Assembly (NCBI GenBank): GCA_043228905.1
Contig: JBHGNT010000013.1
Span: 9,548,001 to 9,612,000, forward strand
Length of the DNA stretch: 64,000 nt
Source of the DNA: Azolla caroliniana
Lineage: Eukaryota > Polypodiophyta
Direction: 5' to 3'
In this document: in pieces, positions 53,834 to 62,818 of the stretch
How the letters are laid out: every line of letters starts with the position of its first letter
How positions within the stretch are numbered: position 1 is the stretch's first letter
Translations under genes and position numbers: made by a program
Notes under the pieces: generated by a model
The model's input: only the letters and a program-made list of their open reading frames with translations
What the model was told of the DNA's origin: nothing
Databases searched by the model: none

Positions 53834-54838
53834 ATGGCCATTGTTAGCGCTCAAGAATATCAATCCGTTTTTTTTGGAGTTGCAATGCTTGAAAGAGAAG
53901 TTTCTCGCATTGGAACAAGAAAATCAACAACTGTTGGGGGAGGTTCAACAAATCTCCTTAGAGAAGCAGCAAACGCAACAACAACATGGGGAACTAGCGT
54001 TACGTGTGCAACAGCTCGAAGCAACCATAGTCGCGATGCAACAACAAGGACCCAGTACGCAAGGGGTTCATAAAGAACCCAAGATCGTCCTTCCCATGAA
54101 ATTCGATGGAACGCAATCGCAGTTTAGAGGATTCCTTAATCAGGTACGATTAGTCATTCAAATGCATCCTTCCCGATATCCCACTGATGCATCACAAGTG
54201 GGTTTAGTAGGCACGTTGTTAAGTGGCTCAGCTTTGGCATGGTTCGCTCCATTGTTAGAAAAGGAATCTCATTTACTAAACAATTTTGAAGAGTTTTTAA
54301 GTGAGTTTAAATCCTGTTTTGGAGATACTGATAACATAAGGATAGCAATCAACAAAATTCGATGATTACGTCAAGGTGATCGTCCAGCCTCCACATACGT
54401 TGCATATTTCCGCCTACTCGCCTCCAATATCCCTTGGGATGACCAAGCACTTATGGAGCAATTTCGTTATGGTCTACGTAACGATGTCAAGGATTTACTC
54501 TTGACCTTCTCAGAAGAACCAAAGTCATTGACATAAGCAATCAGTCATGCGGTGAGATGCGACAACTGTCTTTTCGAACGACATTTGGAATGTCAATTCC
54601 AGATGCCAAGGGCAAGATCAGAGCCCACCTACGCCTCAGTGGTAGCAAAACATTTTCCAAGGGAGTCATATAATGCGTCTCCAGTGAATACTCCAACTCC
54701 AATGGAAATTGACACTACACGTCGTCGCGGACCATTATCGGAAGAAGAAAAGTAGCGACGCCGAGCAAATTGACTATGTCTTTATTGTGGTGGACCAGGG
54801 CATATTGCAGTGAACTGTCCCCATAGGCCAAGAAGATA
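53834..54838 (+). pseudogene. Chromovirus Gag with zinc knuckle
   Basis: ATG at 53834 (MAIVSAQEYQSVF) shifts at a T8 run (53868-53875) into the main frame. A coiled-coil-like stretch follows (KEKFLALEQENQQLLGE), then the Gag core (GTQSQFRGFLNQVRLVIQ, FEEFLSEFKSCFGD, QALMEQFRYGLRNDVKD) and a CLYCGGPGHIAVNC knuckle near 54777-54820 (CX2CX4HX4C). The core resembles sushi-ichi-type Gag, known by family also from domesticated vertebrate genes. Stops: 54363, about 54535, 54753, 54770. Confidence 0.8.
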
Positions 54839-54994
54839 GGTGAACCAAATAGTTGCTAGTTCTAATTGTACTAAACCCGAATCTATTTCAATAGGAATAT
54901 CTGATAGTCCTAATAGTACTAATAGCCAAAATCTATCGAACAAATTTGATGTTCGTAGTCAGTTAGAAGAAGAGTTAAATGACTAAGTCCGGCC

Positions 54995-55689
54995 AAAATA
55001 GGAGACATTTGGTTGGATAACCCTAGATCTGTGCAGCCCATTAGTGGCTCCATTTCCTCTAAGCAAGTTAGCAATGTGTTATTAGCCCAAGTAACAATTA
55101 GTACTAAAAGTACCTCTCCAGTACATGTCTCACCACTCCTAGATTCCAGAGCTAATTCTTGCTTCATGGATAGGAATTTTCCCCAAGCTCATCAGATATC
55201 CCTAAGAAAACTCCCGTGTCCAGTCTCTATAGTAGTCATTGATGGTCGTCCCATTGCTTCCGCAAATATCATAGAAGAGTCAGAGCCCGTTATTATTGTC
55301 CTAGATAATTTAGCATGTGTAGTATCCTTTAATATAATTAGTATCCCAGAACATCCCATTGTTTTGGGATTAACATGGTTAGAATTACATAACCCAGACA
55401 TAGATTGGACAACAAGAGAAATCCGGTATCGACAAACCCAAGGATCTACTCATAAGATTGCAACCATTTCGCTACATCTGTTGCGTGAGGAAAGACGCAA
55501 GGAAGAAATGTTTCTATTCGTAGTATCCGTAAAACCCTCCAACAACACTAAAGAGGAGTCCACCGTTCAACTTCTAGAGAAGATTGTCATTATGTTGATG
55601 TGTTCGATAAAGTACAAGCCAATACGCTTCCTCACCATCGACCGTATGATTGCCCCATCGATTTACAACCGGGAAAAGAGTCACCATGG
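54995..55689 (+). pseudogene. Chromovirus protease and RT N-terminus
   Basis: Reads LLDSRANSCFMDRNF, the retropepsin motif with Gly replaced by Arg, then PVSIVVIDGRP, VLGLTWLELHNPDIDW, and in a shifted frame near 55600 VFDKVQANTLPHHRPYD and PIDLQPGKESPW. The last residues connect in frame with the reversed RT at 60192 once the 5-bp duplication is removed. Confidence 0.8.
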
Positions 55690-55810
55690 TGTCAGGATCA
55701 GTACTAAGACAGAGACGTACTGTCAGGAACAGTACTAAGACAGAGAAGAACTTAGTACTAAAAGATGAGGATTAGTACTAAGGGAGGTGTAGAACTCTCG
55801 AGAGAATGAA

Positions 55811-55860
<50 letters not shown>

Positions 55861-56120
55861 GATAACAAAAGATATATATTATGTTAAGAGAATATACAAT
55901 AGTAGCTAGGAGGCTTAAAACGGGCATTGAATCTTTTTGGTTCGAAATAATGCATTGTGCCTCCTTTTATAGTGTTCTCAAAAGTACTCCTAAAGTTTCT
56001 AGAATGTTCCAGAAAAATCTGGAATATACATCAACTTCGTATTATAATACATAGCCTAATGGTAAGAGCTCGGCCCATGTAACATAAGGTCATGGGTTAG
56101 AGTCTTGCCATATCATGACA
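55690..56120 (-). repeat. Reversed chromovirus LTR
   Basis: High end ...atcatgaca (56120), low end tgtcaggatc (55690). The end contains the doubled cttagtact segment seen in the other copies. GA-repeat 55817-55857. The minus-strand purine tract aaaagggggatag lies at 56121-56133. Confidence 0.9.
56050..56118 (+). other. tRNA-like module in the reversed chromovirus LTR
   Basis: A-box tagcctaatgg (56052-56062), weak B-box ggttagagtct (56095-56105). Same place and antisense orientation relative to the LTR as in the other copies. Confidence 0.5.
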
Positions 56121-56133
56121 CTATCCCCCTTTT

Positions 56134-56879
56134 AAAACGACGAGTGTCACGAATCGTTTTGGATTGAGGGCCCGGTTTGTTTGGATATTGACGATGGAAG
56201 TCCATCTTCAAGTTCGATCGGGGTGGAGGTGGTTTAATACGACCTGGGATGGTGCTGTCCTGATAGGGTTCTAGGAGAGAACTATGGAACACCGGATGTA
56301 TCCATAGCTACGGAGGTAGATCGAGACGAAAAGCGACATCATTAATCTTTCCGATAATACGCAAAGGACCTAATCGCCGATAATCCAACTTCTCGCATGG
56401 CCGAGTAGTCTTGATGTGTCGTTGTAGTAGCCACACCCGATCTCCAATGTCTAAACCATCTATGGAAGCCGATGACGATTAGCGCAAACCTTCTGTCTTT
56501 GTTGAGCTTGTTGTAGATGAGCGGATAAATCTGCTTGTATCTTACGTAGCCACTCCAAACGATCCTCTGCACAAGGATTTGTAGGTAACTCTGGGGTTTC
56601 GAATACACACCACCAGCGGTGACAGCCCGTCTCAGCATAAAATGGTGTCAACTTTGTTGATGAGTGGACAGAGTTATTATACGCAAATTCGGCGAAGTGG
56701 AGAATATCCACCCAATCATCTTGATGATAGCTTAAAAAGCACCGAAGATACTGCTCCAACGTTTGATTTGTTCGTTCTCCTTGGCCGTCTATTTGCGGGT
56801 GGTAGTCGGAGTAGAGGTTACAAGTGACCTTAAGCATTTTAAAGAGGTGCTTCCAAAACTTCGAGATGAGCTGGGGTCC
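56134..56879 (-). pseudogene. Chromovirus H integrase C-terminal part, chromodomain deleted
   Basis: The minus strand reads FKMLKVTCNLYSDYHPQIDG, TNQTLEQYLRCFLSYHQDDW, EFAYNNSVHSSTKLTPFYAE and RLPPSSMDGLDIGDRVWLL, with decayed sequence to the LTR. Compared with 62090-62290, the segment holding the chromodomain is deleted near 56200: sequence jumps from cttgaagatgga to cttccatcgtc. The upstream core is beyond the solo LTR at 58056. Confidence 0.8.
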
Positions 56880-56883
56880 ACGG

Positions 56884-58051
56884 TGTCGTGTGGTTTTTCA
56901 CACACGATAAAAAAACTATGCAAAATAATTATTTTAGATTAGATTAGTGGCTTGTTATAGAAAGATGGATGTACTCACGAGCTTCAAAACGCATTTACTA
57001 CATATAAAATAGACAACTACATATCAAGTTAGGTGGACATGAAGTTTGAGAGGATATGGAAAATAGAATTTTGAAGTATCCCATATAGATAGGAAACTTA
57101 AGGCTCCAGCTATATAACCACATTGAGATCCCTTATTTTTCATCTATGTGTCAAGAGCACAAAGAACATAGTTGGACTTGAGCCACTTTGTCTAGATGGA
57201 TGAATGTGGCTAAGTTCTTAGAACCGGTCGGCAATCAAATCGGAACCGGTCGGTCATGAAACAGGAACCGGCTGGCAATCAAATCGAAACTGGTGAAACC
57301 GGCAATCGGATGGAGCCGGAAATCGGGCGGAGTTGGCAATCGGGAACCGGCGACCGGACAAGGTTGGATGCGGACCGGATGGATTGGATGGGCGGCGATC
57401 GAGATGGACAGATGATAGGATCATGTGGCTAATTAAAGTAAAGTAAAAGAAAACTAAAGTAATGGCCATGTGGACGGTCGCATGTAACTAAAAGGAAAAG
57501 CCATGCAACTAAAAATGGATGCAACTAAAAGTAGACGCCATGCAACTAAAAGTGGGCATGCAAAGTAACATTGAAGGCTATGATCAATGGAGAACTCCAT
57601 ATAAAATTCCATTTTTTTTCCTACACTCATTCTCTCTCCATTTTTATTTTCTTTTCCTTCTTAGCTCCCTTATCTTATCGAAGCCACAACACTCATAAAC
57701 CATAATTTTCCATACGGAAGCCATATCTCTCATAAACCCTAATTTCCTACGGAAGCCATATCTCTCATAAACCCTAATTTCCTTACGAAGCCAAAAACCC
57801 TAATTTTCCCTACGGAAGCCATATCTCTCAAAACCCCTAATTTTTCTTTTCTATTAATCTCAGTAAACCTAAAACTTATGAATCCCAATCTTGGGACATA
57901 TTGTAATTTCTTTTCCTTTGTTAATGAAAATTATTAAATTTCTTATTTCCGTTAATTGTTAAAAATATAAAAGCACGAATGTGATATCCTCTAGTCGGAG
58001 GCCCCGGGGTCCTACCTCAAGTTCACATATCCTCGTCGTATTTTCACAACA
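56884..58051 (+). repeat. Solo LTR inside the chromovirus integrase, 1168 bp
   Basis: Ends TGTCGTG and CACAACA, with the 4-bp duplication acgg (56880-56883, 58052-58055). Removing it joins the integrase codons D-R-G-P-Q exactly. TATA-like ctatataacc (57110) and an accctaatttcc repeat (57690-57840). Same family as 27801-29062. Confidence 0.95.
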
Positions 58052-58055
58052 ACGG

Positions 58056-58283
58056 TCACTGATGATACTATCGGGAAGACCATGATGCCGACATACTTCA
58101 CGCATGACAATTTCGGCAGTTTCTTCACTAGAGATTTCCTTAGTACATAGTAGGAAATGGGCTATCTTCATATATCGATCTACTACTGTTAAGATCACAT
58201 CGAATCCCTTAGAGACCGGAAGATCTGTGATGAAATTTAGGGCAATGTATTGCCATGGCTTCCTTGGAATTGGTAATTGTGAA
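58056..58283 (-). pseudogene. Chromovirus H integrase core, N-terminal part
   Basis: The minus strand reads LPIPRKPWQYIALNFITDLP, VILTVVDRYMKIAHF, ETAEIVMREVCRHHGLPDS and IISDR. The first catalytic Asp of the usual D-F motif appears as N (ALNFITDLP); the second Asp (SDR) is present. Cut at 58284 by a copia LTR. Confidence 0.85.
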
Positions 58284-58724
58284 TGTTAATGTGTAGAAGC
58301 GTCAGACAGAACCGGCTCAGCCGGATAGCATTAGAAAATGAGATGAAGGTTTAATGGAAAAACTTAAAACACAGACGAGACAGAGAGAGTAGAACATAAA
58401 ACTATATTCAAAAATTAACGCTAAAACTCTGTACATACAACGTGCTAAACAACAATATTTATACAAGTCCATAAAGGACTGACAGAAGTACTGACAGGTA
58501 CTTCAATGTTCACACGTGCGACTAACACTAACTATGAGATAATGATTACCTAGTAGTCTAGGCTACTACTAGGCTTCCAGTTACCGCTCGAATCCAGCTC
58601 TCCGATCCGGCTCCCTGATCCGGTCGGTTGTTTCTGGATACCGATCTGGCTCATCCTTTCGGATGCCAATCCGGCTCAGGCTTATTCAATCGATCCTGGT
58701 CTGGTTGAGCTTGCTCGCTCAACA
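58284..58724 (-). repeat. Reverse-strand copia-type LTR
   Basis: Low end tgttaatg, high end ...gctcaaca, preceded on the minus strand by the purine tract gagcttgagggggag. TATA-like tataaatattg (minus, near 58455). Only a short 3' internal stretch of this element remains (58725-58904), with no coding. Confidence 0.7.
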
Positions 58725-58904
58725 CTCCCCCTCAAGCTCAACTTGAGGTCGGATCGTGGTGTTAGTGTCTACGGCATCCGATTCTTCTATCCGGCTCCTT
58801 CTCGCGTTGCTCCGCCTCGCTTGCGTTCCTCGTCTGGTCCGGTCTTGTTTGCCACAACCCTTCTGGTTCTACGCACCTCGACCTCCTCGGTTGGCTTTTC
58901 TACT

Positions 58905-59318
58905 CAACAGGCCCATTTAAGCTCTCATATGAGAATTTTCAAGTAAAACTATAATGATAAAAATATAACTTTAAGGAAATGACTTAGCTTAGTGGTAAGT
59001 ACATTGCTTTCTACCTTGGAGGTGCAAGGTTTAAGTCTTGCTTACATCCCTTTTAAAGCACAAAATACTATTAGGCTTTTGGACCAAATATCTTTAAAAC
59101 ACCATGCACCACGATCAACCAACCCGACCGATCTGTCCGATTTGCATCCGTCCAATCTGGCCCAGTTTGGTCCACATCCCGAGGTCGCCGGATGCTAGTA
59201 ACCACCGGTCGGTCGCCAAATGTTGGTTCCGTTGCCAGTTTGGTCCGCATCCCGATCACCGGTCACCGGTTCCGTCGCCGGATGTCGTCGCCATCCTATT
59301 CCGACTCTGTCGCCGTAT
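58905..59318 (-). repeat. Partial LTR L copy
   Basis: Matches the 5' half of LTR L in reverse: the tRNA-like module (A-box tagcttagtgg 58985-58995, B-box-like ggtttaagtct 59029-59039) and a GC-rich part (59105-59318) with ccggtcgcc/ccggcga repeats. It ends where the chromovirus RT resumes. Confidence 0.5.
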
Positions 59319-60192
59319 CAACATGAGCTAAAATAGGAGCTTATGTAAATGCCTTCTTAAGACTCTCAAAAGCCATGTCTGTTTCTTCAGACCAAACGAA
59401 CGATTGTCCCTTCCTGGTAAGTTATGTGAGAGGTAGAACAAGCTTTGAGTAATCCTATATGAAATTGCGGTAAAAATTGGCAAAGTCTAAAAAGCATTGC
59501 ACATCTCACAACGAACGCGAAGTCTGCCACTCTACCACTGTTTTGACCTTAGCTGGATCCATGGAGATGCCTTTCGACGAAATGACATAGCCCAAAAATT
59601 CTACCTAGTTGCACCCGAAACTACATTTTTCCAGCTTTGCATAAAGACCATGTTCTCGAAGTCATTTTAGTACTAATAGTACATGAGAATCATGTTCTTC
59701 TTGGGTCTTTGAATAAACTAGCATATCATCCAAATAGATGATCAAAAAATCATCCAAGAGATCTCGGAATATATCATTTGCCATGTGTTGGAAGATTGGT
59801 GGGTGGCACATTAGCGAGGCCGAATGACATGACCGTATACTCGAAGTGCCCATATCTGGTGTGAAACGCAGTCTTCCATTCATCTCTTGGTCGGATCCAT
59901 ACGAGGTTATATGCTCCTCATAAGTCGATCTTTGTGAAGAACCTTTTACCATTGATCCGTTCTAAAAGACTTGAGATAAGGGGAAGTGCGTACCTATTCC
60001 TGATGGTGACCTTATTCAAGTCACGGTAATCTACGACGAGACGAAGTGATCCATCCTTTTTCTTGACAAAGAAAATGGGTGTGCCGGTTGGAGATTTCGA
60101 ATGTCGAATGAAACCATTTGCCAAATTCTCCTCTATATAGGCTCGAAAGACTTCTAGCTTGGTTGGTGACAAATTGTAGATCGGTCCCCATG
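59319..60192 (-). pseudogene. Chromovirus RT, inverted segment
   Basis: The minus strand begins at 60192 with GPIYNLSPTKLEVF and continues YIEENLANGFIRHSKSP, FFVKKKDGSLRLVVDYRDLN, FTKIDL, and the active site YLDDMLVYSK near 59710, then GYVISSKGISMDPAKVK and FANFYRNFI. RNase H and the integrase finger are missing beyond 59319. Stops and frameshifts near 59940 and 59655. Confidence 0.85.
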
Positions 60193-60474
60193 TGTCATGA
60201 TTTGGCAAGACTCGAACCCATGACCTTATGTTACATGGGCCGAGCTCTTACCATTAAGCTATGTATTGTAATACAAAAGATATTATTTTCATTTATTTTA
60301 CTATAGAAAATTGATGTATATTCTAGATTTCTCTGGAACATTCTAGAAACTTCAGGAGTACTCCTGAGAACACTATAAAAGGAGGCACGAGGCATTATTT
60401 CGAACCTAATCGGTTCAATGCTAGTCTTAAGCCTCCTAGCTACTATTGTATATTCCTTTAACATAATATATATC
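60193..60474 (+). repeat. Truncated chromovirus LTR (I)
   Basis: Starts TGTCATGATTTGGC and matches the first about 280 bp of 62361-62818, including TATA (about 60374). It ends at aacataatatatatct and is joined directly to RT. The tRNA-like module is at 60209-60261 on the minus strand (A-box tagcttaatgg, B-box gggttcgagtc). Confidence 0.85.
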
Positions 60475-60476
60475 TA

Positions 60477-61407
60477 TTTGGATGATCTACTGGTTTATTC
60501 GAAGACCCAAGAAGAGCATGATTCTCATGTATTGTTAGTACTAAAATGACTTCGAGAACATGGTCTTTATGCAAAGCTGGAAAATTGTAGTTTCGAGTGC
60601 AACCAGGTAGAATTTCTGGGCTATGTCATTTCCTCTGAAGGCATGTCCATGGATCCAGCTAAGGTCAAAACGGTGGTAGAGTGGCAGACTCCGCGTTCGT
60701 TGCAAGATGTGCAATGCTTTTTAGGCTTTGCCAATTTCTACCGCAAGTTTATACAGGATTACTCAAAGCTTGTTCTACCTCTCACACAACTCACCAGGAA
60801 GGGACAATCGTTCGTTTGGTTTGAAGAAGTAGACATGGGTTTTGAGATTCTTAAGAAGGCATTTATATCAACTCCTATTTTGGCTCATGTTGATCCGGAA
60901 AAACCATTCATCATCGAAGCAGACGTGTTGGGTAGCATTCTGTCACAACAAGGCGATGATGAAAAGCTCCATCCTGTGGCTTTCCACTCACGCAAGTTTG
61001 ACGCCACCGAAATCAACTATGAAATTCATGATAAGGAGCTATTAGTAATAGTGGACTCTTTTACGCAATGGAGGCATTTTCTTGAGGGATCTTCTCATCA
61101 AGTCACCGTATTCAGTCATCACAAAAACATTGCCTACTTTCAGAATGCTCGTGTGTTAAATCGATGTCAAGCTCGGTGGGCCCAATTCCTCACTCTTTTC
61201 GACTTCAAAATTACATATCAGCCGGGGAAGCAACAAGGGAAGGCAGATGCATTATCACAGCGCTCGTATCTAGCACCGCGTCCTGGCGAGCCAACTTTCG
61301 ATAACCAAAAGCAAGTAATCATGGGGCCAGCACGACTGCAAGCAACGCAGGTCTTGGGTATGCCCTTGGATTCCCACGTTATCAATACCTTACGTGAGGA
61401 CTTGTAG
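60477..61407 (+). pseudogene. Chromovirus I RT C-terminal half and RNase H
   Basis: Starts inside RT at YLDDLLVYSKTQEEHD, then a TGA (60567) and, from 60643, an uninterrupted 254-codon frame: SMDPAKVKTVVEWQTPRSL, FANFYRKFIQDYSKL, then RNase H with IIEADVLGSILSQ, YEIHDKELLVI, FSHHKNIAYF (Asp of the usual D-H-K changed to His) and QPGKQQGKADALSQRS. It is forward-oriented and best preserved of the chromovirus copies. Confidence 0.85.
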
Positions 61408-62340
61408 ACAGATGCTTTCTCCCAAGCCATTCTAGCACAAATTGATCCCTCTCAAGCATCTTGTTCATAATCGCAACAACCAGGTACGGACTATCGACAA
61501 TTCGAATGTCATGATGGATTACTATTCTTTAAGAAACTCTTGTATGTTCCTAATGGTTCTTGTCGCCTTCGAGTAGTCCAAAATTGTCATGACACATATA
61601 CAGTTGGGCATTTTGGTAGTACTAAAACATTAAATTTAGTACAACGATCATTTGCGTATAATAACTATGTCCACTCATCGACAAAGGTTACGCCATTTTA
61701 TGCTTATATAGGTTGTCATCCCCGGTGGTGTGTATTTGAAACCCTAGAGTTACCCACAAATCCTTGCGTAGAGGATCGTTTGGAGCGGTTATGCAAGATA
61801 CAAGCGGATTTATCCACTCATCTATAGAAAGCTCAACAAACACACAAGGTTTACATGGATCGTCATCGGCTTCCATCCAGTTTTAACATTGGAGATCGGG
61901 TATGGCTACTACGACGACACATCAAGACTAGTCTCCCATGCAAGAAGTTGGATTATCGGCGATTAGGTCCTTTCCGTATTATCGGAAAAATTAATGATGT
62001 CGCTTTTCGTCTCGATCTACCTCCACAACTTCAAATACATCTGGTGTTTCATAGTTCTCTCCTTGAACCCTATCAAGACAGCACCATCCCAGGTCGTATT
62101 AAACAACCTCCACCCCCGATCGAACTTGAAGATGGACCTGAGTACGAGGTTGCCGCCATCCTCGATTCCAAGATTGTTTGCAACAAGCTCTACTATTGAG
62201 TCGATTGGCTAGGATATAGTCCCAAGGAGCGTACTTGGGAACCAATAGAGAGGTGACCAATGCTCGTGCTCTTCTTGAAGACTTCCATCGTCAATATCTA
62301 GACAAACCGGGTCCTCAATCCAAAACGACGAGTGTCCCAA
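61408..62340 (+). pseudogene. Chromovirus I integrase (core deleted) and chromodomain
   Basis: Contains the finger start (NCHDTYTVGHFGSTKTLN), then jumps near 61645 to AYNNYVHSSTKVTPFYA, so the catalytic core with D-D-E is deleted. Then FNIGDRVWLLRRHIKT, VFHSSLLEPYQDSTIPGR and a chromodomain (EYEVAAILDSKI, VDWLGYSPKERTWEP) at 62130-62265 broken by a TGA (62198). It retains the chromodomain lost from copy H. Confidence 0.85.
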
Positions 62341-62347
62341 GTCGTTT

Positions 62348-62360
62348 TAAAAGGGGGATA
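62348..62360 (+). other. Chromovirus polypurine tract
   Basis: aaaagggggatag immediately before the 3' LTR; the mirror copy lies at 56121-56133. Confidence 0.85.
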
Positions 62361-62818
62361 GTGTCATGATATGGCAACACTCGAACCCATGACTTTATGT
62401 TACATGGGTTAACTCTTGACCATTAGACTATATGTTGTAATACGAAAAATATTATCATTTAAGTTTTACTATAGAAAATTGATGTATATTCCAGATTCCT
62501 CTTGAACATTCTAGAAACTTCAGGAGTACTCCTGAGAACACTATAAAAGGAGGCATAAGGCATTATTTCAAACCAAATCGGTTCAACGCCAGTCTTAAGC
62601 CTCCTAGCTACTATTGTGTATTCTCTTAACATAATATATATCTTTTGTTATCATCATTCTCTTTCTCTCTCTCTCGATCTCTCTCACTCACTCACTATTT
62701 CCTTCTCTTGAGAGTTCTACACCTCCTTAGTACTAATCCTCATCTTTTAGTACTAATTCTTTCTTTGTCTTAGTACTGTTGCTAACAGTACTTCTTTGTC
62801 TTAGTATTGTTCCTGACA
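62361..62818 (+). repeat. Chromovirus 3' LTR
   Basis: TGTCATGATATGG ... gttcctgaca. TATA at 62542-62549. The tRNA-like module on the minus strand at 62378-62430 (A-box tagtctaatgg, B-box tgggttcgagt). Confidence 0.95.
62542..62549 (+). promoter_or_regulatory. TATA box of chromovirus LTR
   Basis: tataaaag followed by gaggca(t/c)aaggcattat, conserved in the copies at 53476 and about 60374 and, reversed, near 55970. Confidence 0.7.

Larger units (their letters stand above)
53293..62818. mobile_element. Rearranged chromovirus pair G/H/I (sushi/Tcn1-like)
   Basis: The outer limits are exact: tcacc on both sides (53288-53292, 62819-62823), and copia F reads R-I-V-V-K-G-F across them. Inside: LTR and gag-protease forward (53293-55689), then LTR, integrase and RT reversed (55690-60192), then partial LTR, RT, RNase H, partial integrase, chromodomain and LTR forward (60193-62818). 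The inverted part is bounded by catgg (55685-55689) and ccatg (60188-60192). Confidence 0.9.
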
